From assembly GCA_029962745.1 (NCBI GenBank), contig CM057162.1:9178408-9242407 (forward strand): a stretch of DNA of 64,000 nt. Direction: 5' to 3'. This document shows, in pieces, positions 10,830 to 21,770 of this stretch (the stretch's first letter is position 1; each line of letters starts with the position of its first letter). A program made the position numbers and the translations under genes. This DNA is from Echinometra lucunter (taxonomy: Eukaryota; Echinodermata; Echinoidea; Camarodonta; Echinometridae). The notes beneath the pieces were generated by a model that was not told the origin of the DNA, made no database searches, and worked only from the letters and a program-made list of their open reading frames with translations.

Positions 10830-12857
10830 CTAAAAATGAAGGGAAGATAATTCTCGTTTATTTTCTTTAAATTAATTTCCCATTTATAATCACAATATAA
10901 AAGATACTATACTTCTTTGTATGAATACAATTCTTTGAACATTTCACTCATAGCGTGGAAAACTTGCTATTGCAACATCTCTTCGGATTGGAAGTGGCAA
11001 AAGTTTGCTACCTTCTCATGGAAAATAAATTTGATTGGAAATTAAGTCAATGGACTTTTTATCGCACTCCCCCAAGCTCATATTGTTAATTGCTTATTAT
11101 TTTATCTTATTTTATTTCATTTTTTTTCAAAATAAAGTGATCAATAGATAATGACTACTAGTAACCTGTGGATGGCATGACCTAAATAACAAGCATCCAG
11201 CTATTGAGTAAAAAGGGACCAAACGCCATCCCAATCATGCCAATCATGGACCACTACTTCATTGGTCAGACGATATCACCCCATGTACACAGTGAAAGGC
11301 AGCTTTCTCACATCTTTCTTTTTTCTCACAAATTGTAATGTAACTATAGGATGAATCAATTATGTCTCTGGACGATAATATTTGATGTAGAGTGTACAAA
11401 TAATACTACAAATGAAAAAAAAATCTAACTTGCCTATCGTCATGATCTGAAAAGTTGGTAAAAATGAGGACAGTTAAGAAAATGATAAGAAAAACATGTT
11501 TTCTGCCACTTGTTTGTAAACATTTGTCAAGTTTAAAGTAATCCTATTTCACACTCGAACACTGAGTCCTAAGTGCAACAACGTGCGGAGCTACTAAAAT
11601 TTTTTATTAAATTCTATCCGCTGGACACTAGGCAAACTTGGAAATTGAGACTTTGTTTATATTGATCCTTTTGTGGAGTATTACAGTTCATGGTATTCAA
11701 ATTTCAAATAAAATGGCCGCGATGAACAACTATGAAATCATAGTATTCGTCATACATGTGGATCATAAAACGCCGTTTATTATAATAATCTATAAAATTT
11801 ACTACATTTTAACGTTATAATTCTAACATCTGGAAGCGATAAAGGAAAGGGACAGAAAGAGAGAACAGAGGCGTCGATCGGGGGGGGGGGGCAGTAATTT
11901 CCGATACTATTATTATGAAAGGAAATCGGTTCGTATCTTCTGTCTCTAATGTTATACCATTCATCTATACTCATAACTCATCACAATCATAGAATGTTAG
12001 TGATATTACCAAACTTGAATATTATCACTCAAACCGAAAAATCGAGCGGCAGGTTAAGCTATTTATATACAAATAATCGTTTGCTCGATCTCTACTCTCG
12101 CTTGTAAAAGCAAGAAACAACATGATTTCGGGCAGCAAGCAGCCTATTTCGGCAGCAAGATTCCAGAATATTAGTATATCGGGCAGCGGGATGGTTGAAA
12201 ATTTTACAAAAACTATCTACTTCGTTTTGGTGACGATACGAATCCATAGTTTTATGTCGGTCTCTGACTTTGCTACCTCGCAGAAACAGCAGGTTACAGA
12301 TGACAGATGAAGTAGCTAAATAGAGTCAGATTCGGTATACAGTTGATCAAATATATATACCATTTAGATATTTCATAGACGTATAGATCTTTTGATGATG
12401 AAAACAAGTATATTTTTCCTCGCTCGCTGCGCTCGCTCGATTAATATTAATGGTTTCGGAAAGCAAAGGAATTCGGAAGTGAGGTGACGGAATAAATCAT
12501 TCAGATGTTTCATAGATCCACAGTATTCATTAAAACTGACAATGTAATTTGCTGAAGGGTTTATTACTTCTACCATAAAAAAGAAGAATGTGTTTCCTCG
12601 CTAGCTTTGCTCATTCGTAATATTCGGAAAAGGGTAGTCGCAGACAGCAAAATAAGGACCAGCTTCTTTTGAAAATAGAGTCGTATTTGGCAGCGAGGTG
12701 ACCAGATTAGTATTTTCGATATCATATATGTCGATGGTGTATTTTGATAACAAAATAACACTTCCCTCATAACAAGAATATTGTCATTTTTGACTTGCTT
12801 CGCTCGCTCGCAAAACTTAAACTTCATAATCTAACGAGATGCGTCATATATACATAC

Positions 12858-12888
<31 letters not shown>

Positions 12889-13067
12889 AATGTTAATTTT
12901 TCCAACGTATTCATGTATCCCAAACCATTCGCTCGAATCCAGCTGAGGTGTGCGGCAGGTCATTGTTCGAAACTCATTTGCTACCGACAAAGGAATTAAT
13001 TAGTGAGGGTTGGAGATTTGTCAATCTGTCGGTTAAGCGAATTTGGAGTCACCGAAACCACTGACCC
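10830..13067. other. Intron of gene A with GCTCGCT-type dispersed repeat
   Basis: The segment about 12020-12840 is a degenerate repeat recognised by CGCTCGCTGCGCTCGCTCG-like blocks (about 12420, 12600 and 12790) and by AAATAGAGTCGTATTTGGCA followed by GCGAGGTGAC. The same combination recurs at about 44025-44170. A poly-G tract lies at 11880 and a (TA)n tract at about 12859-12886. No exon was found. Confidence 0.5.
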
Positions 13068-13240
13068 GTCCCCATGGCCTAGTGGTTAAGGCATTGGCAT
13101 TCATAACGAAAGGCCAAAGTTCGATTCCCGGCGGAGACATTTTTTCAACCTTTGCAAAATTTCCAAAATGGTAGGACAGCTCCAGGAACTTTGATTCATG
13201 CTACGCTATTATTCTCTCAATTGATCTCACACACACATAA
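12930..13240 (+). repeat. tRNA-like SINE copy
   Basis: The copy starts with a conserved leader (CCAGCTGAGGTGTGCGGCAG), continues to a leader end shared with 61560 and 46920, then a 71-base tRNA-like core (13068-13138) with GGCCTAGTGGTTAAGGC and the B-box GTTCGATTCCCGG, then a tail ending in TCTCAATTGATCTCAC and CA repeats. Acceptor pairing is imperfect (GTCCCCA against CGGAGAC), which argues for a SINE and not a tRNA gene. Confidence 0.75.
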
Positions 13241-13271
13241 TATATTTACATACATTTTTTCTCTTTGTTAC

Positions 13272-13508
13272 CTGATAGAATCTCAAGTGCTCTTTCCTTC
13301 CCGAGAACAGGAAATACAGCATCTGCCAGAGCTACTTTCAGGTTGTAAGTTGGAGATTTTATCATGGACCTCCAATTCCTGAGTACGTCTAGGTTATCTT
13401 CTTCTATCCGGGAGATTCCCAGATTCTCACGTATTTGGGCCCGCTGCTCTTTTCCGGCTCCCTCTCCTAGTGCAACCGAAAACAGATCGCTGTGCGATAC
13501 TTGATATC
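13272..13508 (-). CDS. Gene A exon: death-fold-like domain D6
   Basis: A 79-codon exon with acceptor TTGGATTTTTAG and donor GTAACA, phase 1 at both ends. It encodes a clear death-fold pattern: an N-terminal helix DLFSVALGEGAG, then IRENLGISRIEEDNLDVL with the helix-3 Leu-Gly-Ile, a central Leu-x-x-Trp (VLRNWRSM), and a final NLKVALADAVFPVLGKERAL matching the usual L-x-x-A-L helix 5-6 segment. It is among the more canonical domains of the chain. By inference it recruits other death-fold proteins in the cytoplasm. Confidence 0.78.
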
Positions 13509-14153
13509 CTAAAAATCCAAATACACGGTAAGTATGGAAGAAAATGTGGTAGAAAGGGGTTAGTGAAATGATATAGAGAGTAAAATGATTTAAATGTTTA
13601 CCGGTAAGAAAGTATAGTGTGCTATCAACGCTTTCAAAGGCCTATCTTTTATTATATATATTTAGGTCCCAAGATGTGGACTCACCCTATTATTCATCTA
13701 AATGAGAGCAGTTAACATCAGTCAGATATTTATGTTATAAACGAAAATGACCTGATGCTCACTTTATCACTCTCATCCCAATTTTATGCAGGGGGAGGGG
13801 AGCAAGGTGAGGGAACGAAGCGAGCGAAAGGGCGAGGGTGTGGGAGGGGTATCCCCCTTCCACGACAGGGGTACTTTTGAAAATTAGTGCATGCAAATGA
13901 CATTTTTTCACACTAAAATTCAGTGTTAGAGGTAATTTGTATGAGAAGTGGCATATTTACGTTTTTACTTGCAGTGAGCAGGGTAGGGGTAGGGCAAGTT
14001 TTGTGAAGTGGACTCGATGAAAGTTTATTTTTAAATTTGTAATTTTTTATTATTCCCCCCTTTTTTTTGCTCGCCGATCAACGCGGGGGGGGGGGGGGGC
14101 ATGGCCCCATTGTTCCCCTTATCTACGCCAGTGGAATATGATATCACACCCAC
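13509..14153. other. Intron of gene A with poly-G repeat
   Basis: Bases 13790-14110 carry a dispersed repeat with GAACGAAGCGAGCGAAAGGG, a pyrimidine tract and a 13-base poly-G run, related to the GCGTACGGCC-ended family at 39212 and 41644. No exon. Confidence 0.5.
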
Positions 14154-14441
14154 CGTATCTGAGCAAGTGAGCTATTTCCCCCATGCCGGCCACCGAAGCA
14201 AGGGCATCACAGAGTTGACCTCTTTCAGAGTTTCTAGTTTGACAAAATTTCACCAGAATCCCCATAGTTCCTCTTGACAATTGGTATTCCCTCAGAGATT
14301 TCCTTTTGTAAGGTTCAAGTTTGTCAGTGGATATTTTGAGGGCATCAACAAGCGGGCATACATCCATCATCATTAGGCGGAAGGTAATATCAGCAAGCTC
14401 CACAAGACAGATATCTTCTTGGATTTCAAACGGGATAAGCT
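14154..14441 (-). CDS. Gene A exon: death-fold-like domain D5
   Basis: A 96-codon exon with acceptor TTCATTTCTGCAG and donor GTGGGT (a further GT follows within a few bases), phase 1 at both ends. Landmarks are VELADITFRLMMMDVCPLVD (helix 1-2), DALKISTDKLEPY (helix 3), GTMGILVKFCQTRNSERGQL (helix 4, with Phe-Cys where Trp is usual) and LCDALASVAGMGEIAHLLRY (helices 5-6). The L-C-D-A-L-x-x-V-x-G ending is typical of death-fold domains. The missing central Trp is the main oddity. Confidence 0.78.
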
Positions 14442-14615
14442 CTGCAGAAATGAATAGAACCGGTATTTTGAATTGAAAATGTGTTTGATTCATCATTATG
14501 AAGGGGGATTTCAAGATTGAACTGGAAAACTTATCTGGCATCGTGCACTGAACTAACGACCCCCCCCCCCCCCCAAAAAAAAAAAAAAAATTCCCCCAAT
14601 TTGGTGTTCAATACG

Positions 14616-14642
<27 letters not shown>

Positions 14643-14646
<4 letters not shown>

Positions 14647-14815
14647 TGAAAGAAATGAAAATGGGGGAATAATAATTGCTTAGCTCCCTCAATGTTCCCC
14701 AGAGCTGTCATCCATTTTGAATCAAGGGTTGGAAAAAATGCCTCCGCCGGGAATTGAAACCGGGTCACTGGCTTAGAACGCCAATGCCTTACCGCTAGAC
14801 CACAGAGGCGGGCCA
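14643..14815 (-). repeat. tRNA-like SINE copy ending in a (TA)n tract
   Basis: The minus strand carries a 71-base tRNA-like core (14740-14810) with GCCTCTG/CGGAGGC ends, GGTCTAGCGGTAAGGC and a B-box (TTTCAATTCCCGG). The 7-base anticodon-like loop GTTCTAA would place UCU in the anticodon. The tail (ATGGATGACAGCTCTGGGGA onward) matches the copy at 20378 and runs into a (TA)n tract at 14617-14642. Confidence 0.75.
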
Positions 14816-14917
14816 GCAGTTAGGCGTGACCGAATCCAATTGACCAACAGACAGATTTCCAACCCCTTTTGATCCTTTATTTTGGTGCAGATGAGTTAAT
14901 GAACAATGAGAAGCCGC

Positions 14918-14921
<4 letters not shown>

Positions 14922-14968
<47 letters not shown>
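14922..14968. repeat. (TA)n microsatellite
   Basis: An uninterrupted run of TA dinucleotides directly downstream (minus strand) of the D4 exon donor, inside the intron. Confidence 0.9.
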
Positions 14969-14971
<3 letters not shown>

Positions 14972-15022
14972 CATATAGGGTAGATATGCATTGCAATAAG
15001 CCAGGAGTAATTTTTTCAATAC

Positions 15023-15253
15023 CTTGCTTTCCATAATCCTTCAGTTTTTGACGTAGCACCTGCCTACAGCTAACAGGCATGCCTGCATTAAGTTCTTTTT
15101 TTACCCAAGCTTTAATCAAACCGAGGCTGTCTTCCTTTTCTTCTTCCTTTTCCTTGAAACTCTCAGCGATTTGTGTCGGTTGAAGGTACTGGACAATTCT
15201 GTTTAATTCGGCATCAGTCAAGTCGTCACTTCCATGATTATCAGATCCTTGAC
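15023..15253 (-). CDS. Gene A exon: death-fold-like domain D4
   Basis: A 77-codon exon with acceptor CTGCTCATTCAAG and donor GTATTG, phase 1 at both ends. After an acidic lead-in (DNHGSDD) come LTDAELNRIVQYLQPTQIAE (helices 1-2), a charged low-complexity loop (KEKEEEKED), a central helix with Trp (SLGLIKAWVKKELNAG) and SCRQVLRQKLKDYGKQ as helices 5-6. It looks like a short death-fold domain with an expanded Lys/Glu loop. A (TA)n tract follows the donor closely. Confidence 0.75.
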
Positions 15254-15950
15254 CTTGAATGAGCAGACATAAAACGAAAAATTAAGACAGTGAGATACTA
15301 CAAACTTCCCTTTCATTCATAATATGAAATCCATGAACTTGTTTTATCGCATTTGATGCCAGTTACTTGCGAACGTAGCGAATTTCAGGTTTCGTCAGTT
15401 TTGTGAAAAAGGTATTTAAAAAAACTTTGCAAATAGATCGATTGTCGCAATTATTTTTCTTGCCGCAAATAGATTTTGAACAAGTTCGAAATTTCTTTGC
15501 AAGATTTGTGAATTTATTTTCCTAAAATAGTTGCAAACGTTTGCAAACAGTGATAGGCCTTTGCCAAAGGTTGCAAGACGTGTGCTAAAATTCTTTTCCA
15601 TTCACTAACGCTAGCCATCACGTGGCTTCATTATTAAAACTTCCAATTGACAGCATTTACAGTTTTTCTTTTCCTCTTAATTTCTTATTTTCTTCTTCAT
15701 CTATTCTTTCTCTTCATCTTCATAAATGTTAAAACAGAGGGGAACCATGATTTTCATTAAAAAATTTGACGAATCAACATGATCAAAAACATGAAAAATC
15801 GCAACGTTCGCAAGCATTCACCGCTTAGGGGATACCACCTATCATGCGTTTAAAGATATATAATATGCTAATGGACTTTGAAGGATATGATGCAGTGATG
15901 TTAGAAAGTCCAATCGACCAGCCCCCTCCCCCCAAAAAATATATTTCGTC
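15254..15950. other. Intron of gene A, nothing recognised
   Basis: A minus-strand open frame at 15416-15601 reflects degenerate TTTGCAA-type repetition and has no acceptor or donor in gene A phase. Confidence 0.4.
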
Positions 15951-16550
15951 AAGACTTTGCCAGACCTTGATCCTGTCGTCCTGCTTCCTAGACAGAATTT
16001 CTGGTGGTAAAATATGGAATGATTTACCTTATGCTCTTCAGAATGCTAAATCTATGGATATATTTAAACGCAGGTATAAGGAAAGATATTTTAAACATTA
16101 GTGATACAATCCCTATTTTTACTGTACTTAACATGGTACACCCATCTCATATTCCCCTAACTGTTGTTATCTTCTCTTGATTCTGTCTTCTCTCTTCTTC
16201 TCTCTTTATCTCTCTCTCCTTTCTGCCATTTTCCTTAATTTTTCCCCTACTTCCTTCTATTAGCCATACAGTTTTACTCTTATATGTGATTTTTTTATCC
16301 ATTTCCGCTTTTAAACTTTAATTTATTAAATTGTTTGTTTAATTGCTTATTGTTCTTACAAAGGTTATCTTGACTACTGATTTTGATTTCATTGTATTTG
16401 TTTGTTAGCATGATCGATTTTAATAATCTCTTGTTGTTATGTATTATATTTTTAACTATATAGGACCAGGATGTCAAACAGATGCTACTTGTGATCTGAT
16501 TCTTGTTTTATCCTGATATAACATATTTCAATAAATAAGTAAATAATAAA
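15951..16550 (+). mobile_element. 3' end of a LINE (reverse transcriptase C-terminus)
   Basis: An open frame from about 15951 ends at 16101 with GGKIWNDLPYALQNAKSMDI followed by FKRRYKERY. This is the characteristic C-terminal segment of Jockey/CR1-like LINE polyproteins (W-N-x-L-P ... F-K-R). A pyrimidine-rich 3' UTR-like stretch follows, ending near AATAAATAAGTAAATAATAA at about 16530-16550. It is only the last piece of a 5'-truncated copy. Confidence 0.6.
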
Positions 16551-16559
16551 TAATTATAG

Positions 16560-16780
16560 GAAAAGAGAACAAAATGTCATATCTCCCATCATAAAAGTCA
16601 CGACACAAGCGTACATGAGTAGTACTGTGAAAGCCAGTCATTGCCAGCCTTCTTCCCGCTTTACGATCCGGAAAGTTAGTTGCCTGGAGACGGTTCACTA
16701 ATGTCTGATAAGACAATTCTTTCTGCAAATCGCCTCAAATCTGTCTCAGAGATTTCGTGAGGATGGCCTTCGATTCTTTA
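16560..16780 (-). pseudogene. Possible decayed death-fold exon between D3 and D4
   Basis: On the minus strand, after TGTTTACATTAAAG, one frame reads HPHEISETDLRRFAERIVLS, which aligns with the start of D4 (LTDAELNRIVQYLQPTQI). A second frame further on gives GNDWLSQYYS, the position of the central Trp helix. Frameshifts and stops (TAA after SPGN) separate the parts, so it cannot be translated as one domain. It is best read as a dead duplicate of a death-fold exon. The similarity is short and judged by eye. Confidence 0.35.
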
Positions 16781-17553
16781 ATGTAAACAATGCGATATAC
16801 GGATCTCATGGCGGGGTTATTTTCTTGCACGTCCCTATCTCGGCCTGCTTTGAACGTACAGTTTCAAGAAATTTCGCCGGTATTCTTGATATTGCGCTTG
16901 CGCATTACCCAACTTGAAACCGGCAGCAATATTGTTTAGGGGTACACCTGGTAGAAGTTGGCCAGTTGCTTGGGGCACTAAAAATTGATAATCGTGACAG
17001 CTTTACATCTTACAAACGAGCACCGAGTAAACTACAGCTCTACCTCGCACAAACAATATTAAAAGCAAATGTCATTTTCAAAACAAAGATTTATCAATGA
17101 TCACCTGAACGTCATGAGAAAACAATCAAACCTTTCATGATAAGAACATTACACTACTGACAAATCATACAATTAGATACGCAATGCCACTGCGGCATAT
17201 CCAAAACATATTAAATAAATGGACACTTCTGTGTTGAAAAAAAATCCAATACATTTTGCAACATTCTATTTCCGACTTTGCCCTATATTCACGAGTACTG
17301 CACATTCCATAATTACATAATCATGACACGTCATTTTAAAGCGGAATAATCACGCATTTCCATGATACCAGTTTCTTTTTTCACATCAGTAAAACGAAAG
17401 ATATCATTCTTCATACTTGCATTGCATAGCTGTTTTTGAGGGGTTCGTATATGAACTCTGTTTTATTTAAAAAAAAAAAATATTCACATTAAGGAGGAAT
17501 CCCACTTGAAAGGAATACATTTATCTATTTTTAAAAATCTGTTTTGTTTTTAC
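16781..17553. other. Intron of gene A, nothing recognised
   Basis: AT-rich sequence without a repeat or exon that I can support. Confidence 0.4.
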
Positions 17554-17625
17554 CTTCGTTGATATTTTCCACTTTGAAGTATTCAGCATGTCCTGTATTT
17601 AGCAATTTGATAGAACGATCATAAC
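17554..17625 (-). CDS. Gene A exon: short post-D3 linker
   Basis: A 24-codon exon with acceptor TCATTTCGTAG and donor GTAAAA, phase 1 at both ends. It encodes YDRSIKLLNTGHAEYFKVEN and a few more residues. Gene B has the same small exon after its D3 (63025-63102), sharing Tyr-(Asp/Arg)-x, Gly and a His-Ala-(Glu/Asp)-Tyr-Phe core. That conservation between paralogues is what makes such a short exon credible. The tyrosine-bearing motif could be a docking or phosphorylation site, which is a guess. Confidence 0.72.
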
Positions 17626-18079
17626 CTACGAAATGACCTACGAAAGGGTGGTAAGAGGAAAATTCATTGGGAATTTAGTACCAAAATAATCAAAAGGGTA
17701 AAATTAGATCTTATGTTATAAACAAATTAATTTTACACGCATGTCTTTGTAATGAATATAAAACATCCAAATAGTTGGCAGACATGCAAAAGAAATTTTA
17801 TTGGCAACCGCTTGAATGGACTTTGAGAAAGAATTCTTTACACGATTTTGTTTTCACAACAAAAGCAAGACATTATTTAATCGAAGAATACCTGAACGTC
17901 GATGTGTGTTATAGGTTTCGAATGCCTTTGCCGTAATCAAATTATACGAAATGCGATAAGCTCTTCAACAAACTCTGCACTGCACTACCAACATACAGTT
18001 AAGAAGTGTAAAACTATCCTAGAATTTCCTGAAATACTACAACTATGACTATGATGAATTGAATAATTTTTTTCCCTAC

Positions 18080-18337
18080 CTTTTAAATCATGCCGTCCAG
18101 CATCAATGACCGCATGATTAAGTTGACGTCTCTTATCAATATGACTGCAGTTTTCTTGTGCCAGCCAGTCAGTGATCATTGACTCGGTATCGAATAAATC
18201 GTTTTGGTTTTCATCAACAATGAGTGTGATATCATCTTTTGTCAAGTTCCAAACGTTCGCTAGACTCTCACAATGTCGTCTGGTTAGCCTCTTCACAAAT
18301 TGCTGCACTTCATCAGAAGATACGGGCTGATCAGGTA
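18080..18337 (-). CDS. Gene A exon: death domain D3
   Basis: An 86-codon exon with acceptor TTTCACTGACAG and donor GTAGGG, phase 1 at both ends. This is the most canonical death domain: VQQFVKRLTRRHCESLANVW (helices 1-2), LTKDDITLIVDENQNDLFDT (helices 3-4), MITDWLAQENCSHIDKRRQL with the central Trp, and HAVIDAGRHDLK, the classic A-x-x-x-x-x-G-R-x-D-L ending. The gene B D3 aligns end to end, sharing DLFDT, the DW pair and the R-H-D ending. Known death domains pair with each other in receptor signalling complexes; the partner here is unknown. Confidence 0.88.
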
Positions 18338-18882
18338 CTGTCAGTGAAATGATATATTAAATCTAGAGGTATATCTGAATCAATCCGAAAATGAAATGGG
18401 ATACATATCAAAACCAAACAGAGAAAAAATAATCTCTGTTTCTAAGTTCTCATATTATGTTTCCAAGGATTGAAAATAAATATCATTAATATTGAATAAA
18501 CCCTTCGAAAGCAAAGATCCATAAAGAGGACTCAACCCTAATTTATTTCGCTTGCTCTACTTGCTCACCAATAACTATGAAGTAGCTTCAAAAATGGAGA
18601 TTAGAAACAGTGAAAATTACAAACCAAAATGGCATGATCCTGATGATAGCAAGGAATGTCCGTCACGGCAGGCAATTATGGTCTCAAGAAAGTTCATGCT
18701 AAGACGGTACGAACCGTTCGCCGATTGCTCAACTGCTTTGCCCCCCACCCCACCCACCAATTTTCAGATGTGCGAAGTATAAGCTTTCATAAACATAAAC
18801 AAGTAGTCTTTAAAAAGTCGATTATCTACTGGTTACAAAATTCTGTTGGCATATTAGATTTTGATTCATCTATAATGCTCAC

Positions 18883-19164
18883 CGCAGAAGAAAGTTCTGC
18901 CCACTGTAATGCATCCGGCACTCTCCAGAGCAAGACTCAGTAACACAAACGGATTATCATCTACAGACCCTTTGCTCCATTCCCTCAGTTCTCCCAGTGG
19001 TTCTTCAATAAACTTTGTTATCTTTTCAGTAACAACAAAGTTCCCTCTTGTTCTACCAGGAATAAGCTCCGAGAGAAACTTGTCTATTTTCTTAGGGTCT
19101 CCAATCTGCCACAAAATGTGTTCGAGTGTTCCTTCGGAAATCATTGCCGAGTTTTTCCTTACAT
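18883..19164 (-). CDS. Gene A exon: death-fold domain D2
   Basis: A 94-codon exon with acceptor TTGATTTTGCAG and donor GTGAGC, phase 1 at both ends. It encodes ISEGTLEHILWQIGDPKKID, then KFLSELIP, a basic loop, FIEEPLGELREWSKGSVDDN with the central Trp, and FVLLSLALESAGCITVGRTF. The last part (L-L-S-L-A-L-E-x-A) is shared nearly exactly with gene B D2, where the ending is DRTFFK. The pattern is that of a death domain. Confidence 0.85.
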
Positions 19165-19664
19165 CTGCAAAATCAATATTTTGGTTGAAATTTCATAACT
19201 TGTTTCTAAATTGCTTAATTATCTAGTCGAGCCGACTATTTTGATACCAACTCTGGTGACTTGTCGACATGACGATTTGAGAAATGAAACGGATAAGCAT
19301 TCCCTATCTGCAACGTCTGCTTTTCAACAAGTCACTGAAATAGAAAATCCCTTAAAAATAAGATTCACCAAACTAGGTCGATTTGCGAAAGGTAGTGGTA
19401 ACTAAAGGCGTGCAGAGACAGAAAATGCTCAATGCCAATGCATGGTTGTTAATTAAATAATATTCCATTTCCATTCGATTTTGCAAGAGGGAGAAAGAGA
19501 GAGAGAGAGAGTGAGAGAGAGAATAAACTCATAATTAGTGGATTTCGATGTAAAAGCTGAGATGGATGATGTAAAAACTTGTGAAAAATATGGACCAAAA
19601 CGTAAGCGTGAGGCGTATCGTAATAATTATGTTAACATGGTTAATATGTGACTGAATTAATTAC

Positions 19665-19913
19665 CGCATATATCGTTCCACGCTGCAATGCATTGCGATT
19701 TCATCAGGGCTGCCTGTAAGATCTGCGATGGATTGCCGTCCGAGTTGTCACTTTTCCACTGACACAAATGCTTGTAAACATCTAGGTGTGTTAAGTCTCC
19801 CGGTAGGCCTATTCTGGTGATGCCTATTTCTCGGAGGATATCATGAAATTTTGCCATGTCAGACAGGGTAGCTTTAGAGGTCATTACCCAGAGGTCATAA
19901 AAAGATAACTTTC
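19665..19913 (-). CDS. Gene A exon: death-fold-like domain D1
   Basis: An 83-codon exon with acceptor TTTTTCTTTCAG and donor GTAATT, phase 1 at both ends. The first cytoplasmic module starts KLSFYDLWVMTSKATLSDMA, then FHDILREIGITRIG, VYKHLCQWKSDNSDGN with the central Trp, and ILQAALMKSQCIAAWNDIC. Gene B D1 begins with the matching KISFYELWYLVQNMNATDLQ and carries YELLCEWKD, so the two are paralogous exons. The conserved S-F-Y-(D/E)-L-W entry just after the membrane linker is distinctive for this pair. Confidence 0.82.
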
Positions 19914-20082
19914 CTGAAAGAAAAATATATTTATTAAATGAGTTGTTGGATCAGTCATGTCAGGCATATTTGGCTAACAGTGCATCATTGTGAACATTTA
20001 TAACCACAAAGGTATTTTTTTGTTACACGTTTTAAAATATTTTCCTGAGATCGCGCCTCATTACAATGATGAAATGTTGATT

Positions 20083-20132
<50 letters not shown>

Positions 20133-20301
20133 AAACAGCTCTGCGCGCTTTCTCAGTGAATTGTTCAAATGGTATTGCCACTTTATTAGTTGCCTGAAGA
20201 TCGCATCTCATGGTGTGTGAAACTCTGAGTGGCGATACAATAAAGTACTGATGAACCACACGTCAACTGTGTAACTTATTATATATATATATCTATATAT
20301 A
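19914..20301. other. Intron of gene A with (TA)n tract
   Basis: It holds a TA microsatellite at about 20086-20128 and another near 20280-20302. Two open frames across the first tract are artefacts of the repeat. Confidence 0.6.
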
Positions 20302-20543
20302 TATTGAAAGAAATGAAAATGAGAGAATAATAATTGCGTAGCTCTCTCAATGTTGCCCAGAGCTGTCATCCATGGCAGCCTCTGTGGTATAGTGGTTAAG
20401 GCATTGGCGTTCTAATCCAGTGACCCGGGTTCGATTCCCGGCGGAGGCATTTTTTTCAACCCAAGATTCAAAATGGATGACGGATCTGGGGAACATTGAG
20501 AGAGCTACGCAATTATCATTATCCCATTTTCATTTCTTTCAAT
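20302..20543 (+). repeat. tRNA-like core inside a palindrome (foldback SINE)
   Basis: A 71-base tRNA-like core (20378-20448) has GCCTCTG/CGGAGGC ends, a GGTATAGTGGTTAAGGC A-box region and a GGTTCGATTCCCGG B-box. The SINE tail after it (ATGGATGAC ... CATTTCTTTCAAT, about 20472-20543) is also present inverted before the core (20302-20374), so the whole unit is a roughly 70-bp-arm palindrome with a tRNA-like loop. The loop GTTCTAA would read UCU. One side of the anticodon stem is imperfect (TTGGC against TCCAG). Confidence 0.75.
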
Positions 20544-20599
20544 GTTTACTATTTACAAGGGAGTTGCCAAAGTTGTTTGCATCTGCCAAATTTCTTTCA

Positions 20600-20631
<32 letters not shown>

Positions 20632-20981
20632 TAAAGTGATGGCTTTGCTAGGCCTAAAATTATATGCGTATTGCACTTAAAGTCATTTTCTATATATGAA
20701 AATCATTTAAGAGCAGTAGTAACAACAGTTAACATTAGAAAAAATACCGCAGTCTTTCAATATAATGCATAATAACCACAAATTTGGGAGGAGTGACAAA
20801 ATATATTCCTGGTATCCTTCATGAAGAAGTCACTTTCTACATTGCCCTTAATAATTTCAAAAACTAAATATATATTCACAGATGATTGATTTGGATCTAA
20901 TAAACAGGGCTAAGTTTTATTGTAATCAACATTCCAAGGAGAACCCGCTCTTTGTCGAATAATAATAAAAAATGTGTTAAC

Positions 20982-21032
20982 CTGTTATCGCTCCACTCTG
21001 CACCAGAGGTAAACTTTCCGCATCATGACTTC
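20982..21032 (-). CDS. Gene A exon: juxtamembrane linker
   Basis: A 17-codon exon with acceptor CATTTCTGCTCAG and a weak donor GTTAAC, phase 1 at both ends. It encodes SHDAESLPLVQSGAIT. Gene B has a 13-codon counterpart (IDDPEAMPLYKK) at the same position between membrane and D1 exons, sharing D-x-E-x-(L/M)-P-L. The weak donor and small size keep confidence moderate, but phase, order and residue match agree. Confidence 0.65.
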
Positions 21033-21201
21033 CTGAGCAGAAATGGACAAATTGAAATATAATAGGGAAGGATAAAAGGGGACGATATCTGAACGACAAA
21101 AACCCATTCCTTCATATTTGAGTACATCAATTTATTTCATAATATTTCATAACATGATCTATTGGAATGGGTCTATCATCGTCATAATATTCGTTATGAA
21201 G

Positions 21202-21770
21202 TTTTAAAGGAAAATGGAACCCAGTAAAAGATGAACAAAAAAGAGTAAACCATGTTAACTGAAATTATGAGCAAAATCGATAAATCTGATCAAGAGTTAT
21301 GAATTTTAAAAGTTTATGTAAATCTCTTTTATGAAATGCTTAAGTTGGCAACTTTGCCAGTATCTGTGATGTCATCGTGGACAACTCTCCATTCATTTGG
21401 TGCATGATTTAAAAACAAAAAAGACTTTTATATGAACTTTTAAGTCAAGAATCAACATAATTCCCAAAATACTTGCAGAACTGATATAGCCATGACATAC
21501 TCAAAGAGTAAATCAAAATAATTTCTGTTTTTCTTGAAAATGAAGAAAATTTTAAATTGAATTGAGAGTTGTCCACAGTGACATCACAGATGCCATTGTA
21601 GTTGCCAATAACAGCATCCCATTATAATGATTTACTTATACTTTCAAAGTCAATTAACAACTTTTGAACAGATTGTCCGATTTTGCTTAGACTTTCACTG
21701 TCTATTCTTTCTTATTCTTCTTCATTAAATAAAAGCTCACTGATGTATGGGTTATATTCTCCTTTAAAAT
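21202..21770. mobile_element. Foldback (palindromic) MITE-like element
   Basis: The left end TTTTAAAGGAAAATGGAACC mirrors the right end GGTTATATTCTCCTTTAAAA. Near the centre GATGTCATCGTGGACAACTC on one side mirrors GAGTTGTCCACAGTGACATC on the other, each next to a GGCAACT or AGTTGCC block. Long diverged palindromes of this kind, with a GTTGTCCAC-GTGACATCA core, are a common dispersed repeat type in marine invertebrate genomes (general knowledge). Confidence 0.7.

Noticed and set aside
12373..12827. Minus-strand frames as further death-fold exons of gene A
   Set aside because: The region is a dispersed GCTCGCT-type repeat that also occurs at 44025-44175, and the frames lack splice sites in phase.
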